Positions 25,436-35,000 are shown, numbered from the stretch's first letter. The stretch is 64,000 nt of DNA from an uncultured Eubacteriales bacterium (GCA_934477125.1 CAKSOL010000002.1:124001-188000), one strand, 5' to 3'. Translations and numbers: made by a program. Notes: generated from the sequence alone by a model not told the origin.

Positions 25436-26686
25436 TCAGCGAATCTGACCGTTTCCGGTGATTACATATTTATAGGTATTAAGCTCTTCAAGTCCCATAG
25501 GTCCGCGGGCATGGAGCTTTTGGGTCGATATTCCCATTTCACAGCCCAAACCGAAAACACCGCCGTCTGTAAAACGGGTAGAGGCGTTTACATATACAGC
25601 CGCGCTGTCAACACCGGCAGTAAATTTCCGTATTGCGTCCGGATTTTCGCTGATTATCGCATCGCTGTGATGAGTTGAATGTAACGAAATATGCTTTATG
25701 GCTTCCTCTGCGCTGTCAACAACCTTTATTGCGAGGATATAATCAAGAAATTCCGTGTCGAAATCATTTTCATCCGCCAAAACTCCGCCGATAATGCCGT
25801 TCGCGCGCTCGTCGCAGCGCAGCTCGCATATATGCTCGCGCTCCGGCGCGCATAACAGCGCCTTTAGTCTCGGAAGAAATTCGCCTGCTATTTTGCTGTT
25901 GACGATGCAGACTTCCTCGGCGTTGCATACCGACGGACGACTCATTTTTGCGTTTTCTATTATTCTGAGAGCCTTTTCAAGGTCGGCGTCCGCGTCAACA
26001 TAGACGTGGCAGATTCCGGTTCCGGTCAGAATACAGGGAACAGTAGCATTTTCCCGACAGGCTTCTATCAGCCGCTTTCCTCCTCGCGGAATAAGCAGGT
26101 CAACAAAACCGTCCGCTTTCATAAGCGTTTCAGCGCCGGAATGTGATGTATCCTCAATAAGCAAAACCGCATTTTCGCATATACCTGCCTTTACAAGCCC
26201 TTCGCGCATTGCTTTAACTATAACAGCAGCACTGCGGTATGCCTCTTTTCCGGTACGTAAAATACAGGCGTTCCCGGATTTTAAGGCTAACGCCGCGGCG
26301 TCAGACGTGACATTGGGGCGGCTTTCGTATATTATAGCAACGACTCCGAACGGAACGGCGGTTTTTTGAACCTTTAAACCGTTTTCCAGGGTATGCTCGG
26401 AAATTATCCTGCCGACGGGGTCGGGGAGCTTTGCAACATTGCGGATACCGACAGCCATATCCGATATTCTGTCGGGCGTGAGCCGCAGCCGGTCAATCAT
26501 AACCTCGCTGATAACTCCCTTTGCCGCATCAACATCGAGATTGTTTGCCGAAAGGATTTCGTCCTGTCGGCTTATGAGTGCGTCAGCCATCGCGCAAAGC
26601 GCGGCATTTTTCTGCTCGGTTGTAACTCCGACGAGCGCCTCTGCGGCTCTTTTTGCGGCTATAAGTATTTCTTCCGTTGTTCGCAT
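25436..26686 (-). CDS. proA: Gamma-glutamyl phosphate reductase
   Basis: Reduces glutamyl 5-phosphate to the semialdehyde in proline synthesis. The 416-residue aldehyde dehydrogenase-fold protein carries VIYESRPNVTSDAAALALKSGN near 115, ILRTGKEA, and the catalytic cysteine in SRPSVCNAEEV near 255. Its ATG shares one base with the proB stop (TAATG), so the pair is translationally coupled. Confidence 0.97.
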   Translation of the reverse strand: MRTTEEILIAAKRAAEALVGVTTEQKNAALCAMADALISRQDEILSANNLDVDAAKGVISEVMIDRLRLTPDRISDMAVGIRNVAKLPDPVGRIISEHTLENGLKVQKTAVPFGVVAIIYESRPNVTSDAAALALKSGNACILRTGKEAYRSAAVIVKAMREGLVKAGICENAVLLIEDTSHSGAETLMKADGFVDLLIPRGGKRLIEACRENATVPCILTGTGICHVYVDADADLEKALRIIENAKMSRPSVCNAEEVCIVNSKIAGEFLPRLKALLCAPEREHICELRCDERANGIIGGVLADENDFDTEFLDYILAIKVVDSAEEAIKHISLHSTHHSDAIISENPDAIRKFTAGVDSAAVYVNASTRFTDGGVFGLGCEMGISTQKLHARGPMGLEELNTYKYVITGNGQIR

Positions 26687-27462
26687 TATTTATGCTCCTT
26701 TTGTGCTTTAAAACGTGTTCCGACCGGTTTTCCGGCAATTATATCATAAAGAATTTCGGGCTTTTGACCGTTGGCAATTACCATTTCTATGCCCTGCTCG
26801 GTAGTGAGCTTGGCAGCGTGCAGCTTGGTCTGCATACCGCCAGTTCCGAGGTTTGTAACCGCTCCGCCCGTCATAGCGTATATTTCCGGCGTTATTTCCT
26901 CGATAACCGGAATCAGCTTCGCTTCGGGGTCGCGGTGCGGGTCTGCGGTGAACAGACCGTCGATGTCCGAAAGAAGAATGAGCAGCTGCGCGTCTACAAC
27001 CGTCGCAACTATGGCGCCCAGAGTGTCGTTATCACCGATAACGATTTCCTCGGTGGCTATCGTATCGTTTTCATTTATTATCGGAATAATCCGCATTTCA
27101 AGCAAACGAAAAAGAGTGTTTTCAAAGTTTTTGCGCCGCAGCTCATCGCCTATGTCAGCACCTGTCAGCAGCAGCTGGGCTACGGTTCGGTTATATTCAG
27201 AAAATATCTTGTCATAGGTATACATAAGCTCGCATTGACCGACTGCCGCCGCCGCCTGCCTTGTCGGAATATCCGACGGCTTTTCCTTGAGCGAAAGCTT
27301 TCCTATTCCCATCGCTATTGCTCCCGAGGATACCAGCACCAATTCGTGTCCCGCGTTTTCAAGATCGCTCATAACCTTGCATAGCTGCTCAACGCGGCGT
27401 ATATTCAGCAGACCTGAGGGGTGGGCGAGAGTGGATGTTCCGACTTTTATAACAATTCGCAT
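26686..27462 (-). CDS. proB: Glutamate 5-kinase without PUA domain
   Basis: Phosphorylates glutamate, the first step of proline synthesis and normally the one inhibited by proline. At 258 residues it is the short form: the amino-acid kinase domain is complete (VIKVGTSTL, LVLVSSGAIAMGIG, NENDTI, FGDNDTLGA-like GDNDTLGAIVA, GTGGMQTKL) but the C-terminal PUA domain of longer ProB proteins is missing. AAAGGAAG precedes ATG 27462. The PdaA-like gene ends 27 bp upstream, so read-through from it is possible. Confidence 0.96.
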   Translation of the reverse strand: MRIVIKVGTSTLAHPSGLLNIRRVEQLCKVMSDLENAGHELVLVSSGAIAMGIGKLSLKEKPSDIPTRQAAAAVGQCELMYTYDKIFSEYNRTVAQLLLTGADIGDELRRKNFENTLFRLLEMRIIPIINENDTIATEEIVIGDNDTLGAIVATVVDAQLLILLSDIDGLFTADPHRDPEAKLIPVIEEITPEIYAMTGGAVTNLGTGGMQTKLHAAKLTTEQGIEMVIANGQKPEILYDIIAGKPVGTRFKAQKEHK

Positions 27463-27489
27463 TTTAAAACTTCCTTTGAACGGTGAATA

Positions 27490-28536
27490 TTACTGAGTTA
27501 TTTTAACGTATTTTGCGGTTTCAAAGCCCTTGGCGCGGATACCGTCTATAACGCTTCCGAGAACCGCGGCGTTTGTTTTAGATACGGCGTGAATAAGATA
27601 AACAGCGCCGCCGTGAGCGTCGTCTATCATTTTCTGCCGGGCGTAATTTTCCTCCGGCTGATTTTTTGTGTCCCAATCCTTATAGGCAAAGCTCCAGTTC
27701 ATCGTTTGATAACCGAGACTCTGCGCAACGGCGACCGTACGGATTGAATATTCTCCCATCGGCGGTCTGAACAGGAACATATCATATCCGTATGTATTTT
27801 TGATATAATCGTGAAGCTCCATAATTTCATTTTTCATTTCCGCAATACTGAGCGACGGCATTGACTTATGACTTACCGAGTGATTTCCGAGAACGTGTCC
27901 CTCTCTGATTATTCTTTCAACGATTGCCGGAGCGGATTTGCAATAGCTCATTGTAACAAAGAAAACGCCCTTTGCATTCCGCTGCGCAAGCGTGTCGAGA
28001 ATTTTGCTTGTGTATCCGTTTTCATAGCCGAGGTCAAAAGTGAGAAAAACGTAATTGGAGGGCGGCGCGATAAAAACTCCGCCGTAATCCTTAACTCTTT
28101 CCTGAGCCGCCATAGCTACTGTCGGTCTGTTTGCATTATCCTTTTTATTTCCGTGTCCGTAGCCGTTGCGGGTATTGTCAAGCTGCATAAGCTCATCGTC
28201 GGAATAGCTCTTTGCTGTAAACGGAACTCCGCTTTCGGGAACAGTCTCTGGAACCGGATAACCCGGAATGTCCGAAACCGGAGCCGGCGGAGCAGACGGC
28301 TGTGCGGCGGGTTTCGAGGAAACCTGCGGCTTGGAAGAAGCAGCGCTTTCGGTGGGAGCCTCCGGAACGGACGGCGCAGACTCCTCAGAGCTTGCTTCGC
28401 TTACCTCGGACGATATAACCGGCGAATCCGGAACGGTTTTACTGACCGAAGAAGCCTTATCCGGCGTTTTCTTACAGCCCGTTATAAAAATTGCGGCGCA
28501 TAGCAGCAGCGCGGCTGCCTTTATTTTACTTCCCAT
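27490..28536 (-). CDS. PdaA-like polysaccharide deacetylase lipoprotein
   Basis: A 348-residue exported protein. The N-terminal signal ends in the lipobox FITGC (Cys 21), so it should be lipid-anchored outside the membrane. A Ser/Pro/Ala-rich linker runs to about 95. The NodB domain follows, with the catalytic Asp in VFLTFDLGYENG near 170, the metal-binding pair in GNHSVSHKSM near 219-227, and the RPPMGEYS block near 262. The LGYENG form resembles the PdaA branch that deacetylates muramic acid for spore cortex delta-lactam, but no other spore gene is nearby, so a general peptidoglycan deacetylase is equally possible. AAGGGG is the ribosome site. Confidence 0.88.
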   Translation of the reverse strand: MGSKIKAAALLLCAAIFITGCKKTPDKASSVSKTVPDSPVISSEVSEASSEESAPSVPEAPTESAASSKPQVSSKPAAQPSAPPAPVSDIPGYPVPETVPESGVPFTAKSYSDDELMQLDNTRNGYGHGNKKDNANRPTVAMAAQERVKDYGGVFIAPPSNYVFLTFDLGYENGYTSKILDTLAQRNAKGVFFVTMSYCKSAPAIVERIIREGHVLGNHSVSHKSMPSLSIAEMKNEIMELHDYIKNTYGYDMFLFRPPMGEYSIRTVAVAQSLGYQTMNWSFAYKDWDTKNQPEENYARQKMIDDAHGGAVYLIHAVSKTNAAVLGSVIDGIRAKGFETAKYVKITQ

Positions 28537-28567
28537 TTATTTTTTACCCCTTAAATTTAATGCTTAT

Positions 28568-28596
28568 ATATTATCATATCTATATGTATATTTCAA
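28568..28596 (-). promoter_or_regulatory. Promoter of the pdaA-like/proBAC unit
   Basis: Minus strand TTGAAA (28596-28591), 17 nt, TAATAT (28573-28568), about 25 nt upstream of the lipoprotein ATG. No separate promoter is seen in the 27-bp gap before proB. Confidence 0.6.
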
Positions 28597-28644
28597 GATA
28601 TTAACATATTTTCCTGCCGAAAAAATAATTAAATTAAAAAATTA

Positions 28645-28673
28645 TTGATTTTTTCGGCGGCGTATGGTATTAT
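28645..28673 (+). promoter_or_regulatory. Promoter of the ileS T-box transcript
   Basis: TTGATT (28645-28650), 17 nt, TATTAT (28668-28673); start near 28680. It overlaps a long A/T hairpin (GCCGAAAAAAT to ATTTTTTCGGC, 28616-28656) that separates it from the divergent pdaA-like promoter. Confidence 0.65.
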
Positions 28674-28679
28674 TTCAGT

Positions 28680-28920
28680 ATAAAGGCGGAGATTGAGACA
28701 GTATGCCTGTTCGTAAACGTATCAAAGCGAGCCGGGGAGGGTGCAAGCCCGGAATACGGTAACAGGCGGAATATCACTCATGAGCCGGCAGCCGAACCTC
28801 TTTTGAGCAGTAAGCAAGCCCGTATCCCGCGTTAAGGGAACGCAGATATTTTTTTAACGTCTGCCGTAATAGGTGGTAATCAGAGCTTCTTGTCCTATTA
28901 TGGGACGGGGAGCTTTTATT
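28680..28920 (+). promoter_or_regulatory. T-box leader of ileS (specifier ATC, Ile)
   Basis: A tRNA-sensing leader that lets transcription continue when tRNA-Ile is uncharged. Stem I spans about 28683-28795. The specifier is ATC at 28773-28775, followed by ACT as in the second T-box of this window. The T-box bulge is AATAGGTGGTAATC (28868-28881), whose GGTGG can pair with the tRNA CCA end. The terminator is AGCTTCTTGTCC (28884-28895) against GGGACGGGGAGCT (28902-28914) with a TTTTATTTT tail. The ileS ribosome site lies just beyond. Confidence 0.9.
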
Positions 28921-28941
28921 TTAACGGGAGGACTGAAAAAG

Positions 28942-31900
28942 GTGTATAAGAGCATTTCGCCGAATGTTAATTTTGTTGAGGAAGAGAAAAAAATAGAAAA
29001 GTTCTGGGAGGACGAGCATATCTTTGAAAAAAGCATAGACGCCCGCGCAAAGGGCGAGCCCTATGTTTTTTATGACGGACCTCCGACCGCTAACGGCAAG
29101 CCGCATATAGGTCACGTTCTTACGCGCGTTATCAAGGATATGATTCCGCGTTACCGTACTATGAAGGGCTATATGGTGCCGCGCAAGGCAGGTTGGGACA
29201 CACACGGTCTGCCGGTTGAGCTTGAGGTTGAAAAAATGCTCGGTCTTGACGGTAAGGAGCAGATTGAGGAATACGGTCTTGAGCCTTTTATCGACCATTG
29301 CAAGGAAAGCGTTTGGAAATATAAGGGAATGTGGGAGGATTTTTCAAAAACCGTCGGATTTTGGGCGGATATGGATAATCCTTATGTAACCTATCATAAT
29401 TCGTTTATCGAGTCGGAATGGTGGGCGTTAAAGCAGATTTTTGAAAAAGGACTTCTTTATAAGGGCTTTAAAATTGTTCCTTACTGTCCGCGCTGCGGAA
29501 CTCCGCTTTCGTCGCACGAGGTGGCTCAGGGCTATAAAACCGTTAAGGAGCGCTCTGCAATCGTGCGCTTTAAAATAACCGGCGAGGACGCTTATTTCCT
29601 TGCCTGGACGACAACGCCATGGACGCTGCCGTCCAACGTTGCGCTCTGCGTGAATCCCGATGAAACCTATTGCCGCGTTAAGGCTGCGGACGGTTATACC
29701 TACTATATGGCTGAGGCTCTGCTCGATAAGGTTCTCGGCGGTCTTGCTCACGACGGCACTCCTGCTTATGAGATAACCGGAAGATTTACCGGAAAAGAGC
29801 TTGAATATAAGGAATACGAGCCTCTGTTCGACTGCGCAAAGCCGATTTGCGAGAAGCAGAATAAAAAGGCATTCTTCGTTATGTGCGACAGCTATGTTAC
29901 AATGACTGACGGTACCGGTATAGTTCACTGCGCCCCTGCGTTCGGTGAGGACGACGCGAGAGTCGGAAGAAGATATGATTTGCCGTTTGTTCAGCTGGTT
30001 GACGGTAAGGGTGATATGACCGAGGAAACACCGTATGCCGGAAAATTTGTTAAGGACGCAGACCCGCTTGTTTTGCGCGACCTTGACGAAAAGGGACTTC
30101 TGTTCGACGCTCCTAAGTTTGAGCATGAATATCCCCATTGCTGGCGCTGCGATACTCCGCTTATCTACTATGCGCGTGAATCCTGGTTTATTAAGATGAC
30201 GGCTGTTAAGGACGACCTTATCCGCAATAACGATACTATAAATTGGATACCCGAAAGCATAGGCAAGGGACGTTTCGGCGACTGGCTCAAAAACGTTCAG
30301 GATTGGGGAATTTCCCGTAACCGCTACTGGGGAACTCCGCTTAATATCTGGCAATGCGAATGCGGTCATCTGCATTCGGTCGGCAGTATAGCCGAGCTCA
30401 AGGAGCTTTCGGATAACTGTCCGGACGATATTGAGCTGCACCGCCCGTATATCGACTCGGTTACTATTAAATGCCCCCATTGCGGCAAGCAGATGCACCG
30501 CGTTCCCGAGGTTATAGACTGCTGGTTTGATTCCGGCTCTATGCCTTTTGCCCAGCATCATTATCCGTTTGAAAATAAGGAGCTGTTTGAAAGCCAGTTC
30601 CCGGCGGACTTCATTTCCGAGGCGGTTGACCAGACCCGCGGCTGGTTCTATTCGCTGCTTGCGATTTCAACCCTTATTTTTAATAAGGCTCCGTTTAAAA
30701 ACGTTATAGTCCTCGGTCATGTTCAGGATGAAAACGGTCAGAAAATGAGCAAATCGAAGGGTAACGCCGTTGACCCGTTTGACGCTCTTACCACATACGG
30801 TGCGGACGCTATACGCTGGTATTTCTATACCAATTCCGCGCCCTGGCTGCCGAACCGGTTCCACGGTAAGGCTGTAACCGAGGGTCAGCATAAGTTTATG
30901 GGTACTCTTTGGAATACCTACGCATTTTATGTTCTGTATGCCGAAATTGATAAATTTGACCCGACAAAGCATACACTTGACCCGGCTCATATGACCGTTA
31001 TGGATAAATGGCTGCTTTCAAAGCTTAATTCAATGGTAAAGGCGGTTGATGAAAACCTCGGAAATTACCGTATACCGGAGGCCGCCCGCGCTCTGCAGGA
31101 GTTTGTTGACGAAATGAGCAACTGGTATGTCCGCAGAGGCAGGGAACGCTATTGGGTTCAGGGTATGACCGACGATAAGACGGCAGCATATATGACGCTT
31201 TATACCGCCCTTGTAACAACCGCAAAGGCGGCGGCTCCGATGATTCCGTTTATGGCTGAGAATATATATCAGAACCTCGTTCGCAGCGTTGATAAAAACG
31301 CGCCCGAAAGCGTTCACCTGTGCAATTTCCCCAAGGTCGATGAAACCGCCGTTGATACTCGCCTTGAGGAGGAAATGGAGCGTGTTCTAGAAATAGTCGT
31401 TCTCGGCAGAGCTGCAAGAAACGGTTCTTCCAGAAAGAACAGACAGCCGCTCGGAGTTATGTATGTTAAAACCGATTTAAAGCTTGAAGATTTCTGTACC
31501 GATATAATTAAGGATGAGCTGAATATCAAACGGGTTTGCTTTACGGATGAGGTCGATAATTTTGTTGACTATAAATTCAAGCCTCAGCTTAAAACCGTCG
31601 GTCCGAAGTTCGGCAAACAGCTCGGTGAAATCAGAACGGCGCTGTCAGAGCTTAACGGCTCCGATGCCAAGGCTGCGCTTGACAGGGACGGCAAAATAAC
31701 CCTTGAGCTTTCTTCCGGTCCGGTTGAATTATCCGCCGAGGATTTGCTCATAGAGGCAACGCAGCGCGAGGGCTTCTATACTGTTTCCGACCGCGGAATA
31801 ACCGTTGCCCTCGATACGGTCCTGACTCCGGAGCTGATAACCGAGGGATTTGTCAGAGAATTGGTAAGCAAAATTCAGACAATGCGTAAGGAAGCCGGCT

Positions 31901-32091
31901 TTAATGTTACCGACCATATCAGGATAACAGTTTCCGGCAGCGAAAAGGTCTGCAATATAGCAAAGGAATGCTCTGCGGATATATCCGGAGACACTCTTGC
32001 CGACGAGCTTTCTGTCGGCGAGCCGTTCGGATATACGAGGGAATGGGATATCAACGGAGAAAATGTAACTATCGGCGTTGAACGCCTGTAA
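28942..32091 (+). CDS. ileS: Isoleucyl-tRNA synthetase, type 2 (eukaryote-like form)
   Basis: Charges tRNA-Ile and edits valine. The 1049 residues begin FVEEEKKIEKFWEDEHIFEK and carry HIGH in GKPHIGHVLTR near 53, the editing domain with TTTPWTLPSNVAL near 225, and KMSKS in GQKMSKSKGN near 600. The length, the N-terminus and the lack of the C-terminal zinc-finger tail place it in the IleS2 branch found in eukaryotes and some bacteria and associated with low mupirocin sensitivity. GTG 28942 is 10 nt after GGGAGG; a longer reading would start inside the T-box. The 19-bp gap to the next small gene suggests co-transcription. Confidence 0.96.
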   Translation: MYKSISPNVNFVEEEKKIEKFWEDEHIFEKSIDARAKGEPYVFYDGPPTANGKPHIGHVLTRVIKDMIPRYRTMKGYMVPRKAGWDTHGLPVELEVEKMLGLDGKEQIEEYGLEPFIDHCKESVWKYKGMWEDFSKTVGFWADMDNPYVTYHNSFIESEWWALKQIFEKGLLYKGFKIVPYCPRCGTPLSSHEVAQGYKTVKERSAIVRFKITGEDAYFLAWTTTPWTLPSNVALCVNPDETYCRVKAADGYTYYMAEALLDKVLGGLAHDGTPAYEITGRFTGKELEYKEYEPLFDCAKPICEKQNKKAFFVMCDSYVTMTDGTGIVHCAPAFGEDDARVGRRYDLPFVQLVDGKGDMTEETPYAGKFVKDADPLVLRDLDEKGLLFDAPKFEHEYPHCWRCDTPLIYYARESWFIKMTAVKDDLIRNNDTINWIPESIGKGRFGDWLKNVQDWGISRNRYWGTPLNIWQCECGHLHSVGSIAELKELSDNCPDDIELHRPYIDSVTIKCPHCGKQMHRVPEVIDCWFDSGSMPFAQHHYPFENKELFESQFPADFISEAVDQTRGWFYSLLAISTLIFNKAPFKNVIVLGHVQDENGQKMSKSKGNAVDPFDALTTYGADAIRWYFYTNSAPWLPNRFHGKAVTEGQHKFMGTLWNTYAFYVLYAEIDKFDPTKHTLDPAHMTVMDKWLLSKLNSMVKAVDENLGNYRIPEAARALQEFVDEMSNWYVRRGRERYWVQGMTDDKTAAYMTLYTALVTTAKAAAPMIPFMAENIYQNLVRSVDKNAPESVHLCNFPKVDETAVDTRLEEEMERVLEIVVLGRAARNGSSRKNRQPLGVMYVKTDLKLEDFCTDIIKDELNIKRVCFTDEVDNFVDYKFKPQLKTVGPKFGKQLGEIRTALSELNGSDAKAALDRDGKITLELSSGPVELSAEDLLIEATQREGFYTVSDRGITVALDTVLTPELITEGFVRELVSKIQTMRKEAGFNVTDHIRITVSGSEKVCNIAKECSADISGDTLADELSVGEPFGYTREWDINGENVTIGVERL

Positions 32092-32109
32092 TTTAAAGGG
32101 GGTTATATT

Positions 32110-32490
32110 GTGCAGGAAAATAATAATTCCGATATGCCTGTTGAATTTGAGGACATCCGTTCCTCATCCGGTACGGGTTCTCAAAAGGCAGTAAGAAAGG
32201 TTAAGGAATCCGCCGAGCTTTACGGCAGCGGAATTTTTAAGCATCTCGGAAACATTATTAAAGCCATATCCTTTATGGTTTCGTTCGGAATACTGGGAAT
32301 AGCGCTTTTTGTGGGGTATTTCCTTTATTCCAAAGACCATACGGCAGTCGTCATATCTCTTTGCATAGTTATAGCCGGTCTTGTGTTCGCTATGATAACA
32401 ATGTTCCTTATATTCGGATTGGGACACGTGATTTGTCAGAACAACGAGATAATGAAAAGACTGAAAAGGCTCGAACGCGATTATTATTGA
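32110..32490 (+). CDS. Small two-helix membrane protein, unknown function
   Basis: 126 residues. A polar N-terminus (to about 55) is followed by two membrane segments (ISFMVSFGILGIALFVGYFLY and VISLCIVIAGLVFAMITMFLIF) and a basic C-terminal helix (NNEIMKRLKRLERDYY). It is not a recognised family. The start is GTG 32110 behind AAAGGGGG. It is probably carried on the T-box-controlled ileS transcript. Confidence 0.75.
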   Translation: MQENNNSDMPVEFEDIRSSSGTGSQKAVRKVKESAELYGSGIFKHLGNIIKAISFMVSFGILGIALFVGYFLYSKDHTAVVISLCIVIAGLVFAMITMFLIFGLGHVICQNNEIMKRLKRLERDYY

Positions 32491-32512
32491 TAAAACCGTT
32501 TGCGCTGAAACG

Positions 32513-32542
32513 GCTGCCGCGGGGCTGATGCTCTGCGGCAGC
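32513..32542 (+). terminator. Hairpin after the ileS unit
   Basis: GCTGCCGC (32513-32520) against GCGGCAGC (32535-32542), a perfect 8-bp GC stem with a 14-nt loop. The following TGTTGTAAAT is a poor U-tract, so termination may be incomplete. Confidence 0.5.
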
Positions 32543-32575
32543 TGTTGTAAATATGCGAATTGCAGGTTTTTATAG

Positions 32576-32604
32576 TTGACAAATTCTCCGATTTTGTGTA
32601 TCAT
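32576..32604 (+). promoter_or_regulatory. Promoter of the CNNM pair
   Basis: TTGACA (32576-32581), 17 nt, TATCAT (32599-32604), about 38 nt before the first ATG. Confidence 0.75.
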
Positions 32605-32642
32605 ATATTCATTAGTATATTTTTTTAGGAGTTGGTAAAATA

Positions 32643-33662
32643 ATGGACGACCCTGGGAGTATTCCGTCCGGCAGTATTCTGCTGTATCTTTTTCTTATAG
32701 TTTGCAGCGCTTATTTCTCCGGAACGGAGATTTCATTGGCATCGGTTAACAGGATTCATATTATGAGCCTTGCCGATAAGGGCAGCCGGGGAGCAAAGAG
32801 AGTGCTGCTGATTTTGGAACGCTTTGACGAAGCTCTCTCTGTACTGCTGATAGGCAACAATATTGTTAATATCGGCTGCGCTACTCTTTCTGTTGTTATT
32901 GCAACAAGACTTTGGGGCAGCGGTTCTCTGACATTCGCAACCGTTTTCACAACGGTTATCCTCTTTATTTTCGGGGAAATGCTCCCGAAAACCCTTGCGC
33001 GGACCTGCAACGAAAGCTTTGCCGTTATGTCATCGGGACTTCTGCTTTTCCTGATGAAGCTTTTAAAGCCGCTTTCGGCTTTCTTTACCGCACTTTCATC
33101 CGCGGTTTCACGTCCGTTCAAAAAACATGCTCCGCCTGAGGTTACTATGACCGAGGACGAATTGCAGGATATTGTTGATAATATTTCCGAGGAAAGCGAT
33201 ATCGACGAGGATACCGGCAAGCTTATGAAATCCGCGCTGAAGTTCGACGATCTTACAGCTGCGGAAATTATGACGCCCTGGGATAAAACCGAAAAAATAG
33301 CGGCGGGTATGAAAAATGAGGAAATCGCCGAACAAATTAAGGAAACGATACATTCGAGACTGCCTGTTATCGGCAGAAACGGGACCGTTAAGGGTATTCT
33401 GCAAATAAGACGCTTTATGCGCGCATATATTAAAAACCATCAGCTTGTTTTGGCGTCGGTTATCGATTATCCGTATTATGTGCGCGAGGAGGCCCCTATC
33501 GACGAGCTGCTCACTCAGATGAGCAACCATCGCCGCAATCTCGCTGTTGTTAAGGATAAACAGGGGAATATCGTCGGAATTTTAACTATCGAGGATATTC
33601 TCGAACAGCTTGTCGGCGAGATTTATGACGAGGACGACATCGGGGGTGAAGCGGATGCCTGA
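32643..33662 (+). CDS. CNNM/HlyC-CorC family membrane protein with CBS pair
   Basis: 339 residues of the bacterial CNNM (CorB-like, so-called hemolysin) family, proposed Mg2+/divalent cation exporters. The transmembrane DUF21 domain (about 10-175) begins YFSGTEISLASVNRIHIMS and contains LLIGNNIVNIGCATLS and FGEMLPKTLAR. A CBS pair follows to about 330 (AAEIMTPW; LAVVKDKQGNIVGILTIEDI). It ends with DEDDIGGEADA and lacks the C-terminal CorC_HlyC domain found in its neighbour, which overlaps its last 8 bp. The two are tandem paralogues. Confidence 0.92.
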   Translation: MDDPGSIPSGSILLYLFLIVCSAYFSGTEISLASVNRIHIMSLADKGSRGAKRVLLILERFDEALSVLLIGNNIVNIGCATLSVVIATRLWGSGSLTFATVFTTVILFIFGEMLPKTLARTCNESFAVMSSGLLLFLMKLLKPLSAFFTALSSAVSRPFKKHAPPEVTMTEDELQDIVDNISEESDIDEDTGKLMKSALKFDDLTAAEIMTPWDKTEKIAAGMKNEEIAEQIKETIHSRLPVIGRNGTVKGILQIRRFMRAYIKNHQLVLASVIDYPYYVREEAPIDELLTQMSNHRRNLAVVKDKQGNIVGILTIEDILEQLVGEIYDEDDIGGEADA

Positions 33663-34953
33663 TATTTTGCTTTATCTCACTATTGTTATATTGATAATGT
33701 GCTCCGCCTTTTTTTCCGCAAGCGAAATTGCATTTGCAAGCGTTAATCCGCATCGTCTGCGTTCAAAAGCTCAGGCACACAAAAATTTTCCTAACAGACT
33801 TGCCTGCTGGATTGTTGACCATTATGAGGACGCTCTCGGCGGTATACTTATAGGGAACAATATCACTAATACTGCGGCTTCATCAATAGCTACGGTTATA
33901 GTTATAAACCTGCTGGGCGATGATTATGCCTGGATTGCAACCGCTGTTATGACCCTGCTTATTCTGACCTTCGGAGAAATAATTCCAAAGGTTATGGCGA
34001 AGCAGTTTCCGGAAACCTTTGCCGGAATTTCATCAATACCGATTTTTTTGCTTTCAAAGCTCTGCAAGCCTATAACCGCATTTTTAATGCTGCTTGTCAG
34101 ACTGACCTCTAAGCTCTGGCAGCATAAAGCGGCGGACTCCTCCTCGGTTTCGGAGGACGACTTTGAAAATATTATCGATATAGTCGAGGATGAGGGAGTT
34201 CTTGACGAGGAGCAATGCGACCTGCTTCAGAACGCTTTGGATTTCGACGATGTTCTGGCATATGAGATTATTACTCCCCGCGTTGATATGGACGCTATCG
34301 ATATCCGCGACCCATACGAAAAGAATATCGAAAAAATAATGCAGTGCAGCCATTCGCGGCTGCCGGTTTATGAGGATACGCCCGATAATATCATCGGTAT
34401 TCTTCATCTTAACCGTGTGTTCAAGCAGCTTATGGAAAACAGCCAGATAAGCCTGCGGGATTTATTGCTGCCTGTTACCTATGTTCATAAAACTATGCCG
34501 CTGCCTGATGTTCTGCAAAAAATGAAAGAGGCTAAAACCCATCTCGTTATTGTGCTTGATGAATACGGCGGCACAATGGGTCTGCTCACAATGGAGGACG
34601 TTTTGGAGCAGCTTGTCGGCGAAATTTGGGATGAAACCGATGAAATCGAACGCGAGTTCGTTTGTATCGATGATACTCATTTTGAGGCGACGGGTGATAT
34701 GCGGATTTACGACTTTTTCGATGAATTTGATATCGACATTGATGATGACGAGGATTTTGAGGACGATAATACAACCGTCGGTGGCTGGGTTATCGACCGG
34801 CTTGACGGTGAATTTGATGTCGGAGACACAGTATTTTATAAGAATCTTATTATAACCGTTCTCGAAGCGGATGATAAACGTATCGAAAGAGTAGCTGTTG
34901 AACAGCTGCCGCCCGGTGATGCGGAAAATTCCGAGGACGGGGACAAGGAATAG
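33655..34953 (+). CDS. CNNM/HlyC-CorC family membrane protein, full length
   Basis: 432 residues: DUF21 transmembrane domain (FFSASEIAFASVNPHRL near 18; LIGNNITNTAASSIA; FGEIIPKVMAKQFPE), CBS pair (YEIITPRVDMDAI; LVIVLDEYGGTMGLLTMEDV) and a C-terminal CorC_HlyC domain rich in Asp/Glu (VGGWVIDRLDGEFDVGDTV). The start at ATG 33655 has GGGGGTGA upstream and overlaps the first paralogue's stop by 8 bp; an upstream frame lies inside that gene. Such tandem genes could form a heterodimer, since the family works as dimers. Confidence 0.93.
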   Translation: MPDILLYLTIVILIMCSAFFSASEIAFASVNPHRLRSKAQAHKNFPNRLACWIVDHYEDALGGILIGNNITNTAASSIATVIVINLLGDDYAWIATAVMTLLILTFGEIIPKVMAKQFPETFAGISSIPIFLLSKLCKPITAFLMLLVRLTSKLWQHKAADSSSVSEDDFENIIDIVEDEGVLDEEQCDLLQNALDFDDVLAYEIITPRVDMDAIDIRDPYEKNIEKIMQCSHSRLPVYEDTPDNIIGILHLNRVFKQLMENSQISLRDLLLPVTYVHKTMPLPDVLQKMKEAKTHLVIVLDEYGGTMGLLTMEDVLEQLVGEIWDETDEIEREFVCIDDTHFEATGDMRIYDFFDEFDIDIDDDEDFEDDNTTVGGWVIDRLDGEFDVGDTVFYKNLIITVLEADDKRIERVAVEQLPPGDAENSEDGDKE

Positions 34954-35000
34954 CTTTTTGCCTTCTGGAGACTTTTGTTTTCAGAGGGCTTACTTTTTTC

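Noticed and set aside
29428..30561. 377-codon minus-strand frame inside ileS
   Set aside because: It lies wholly opposite the catalytic core of ileS and shows no family signature.
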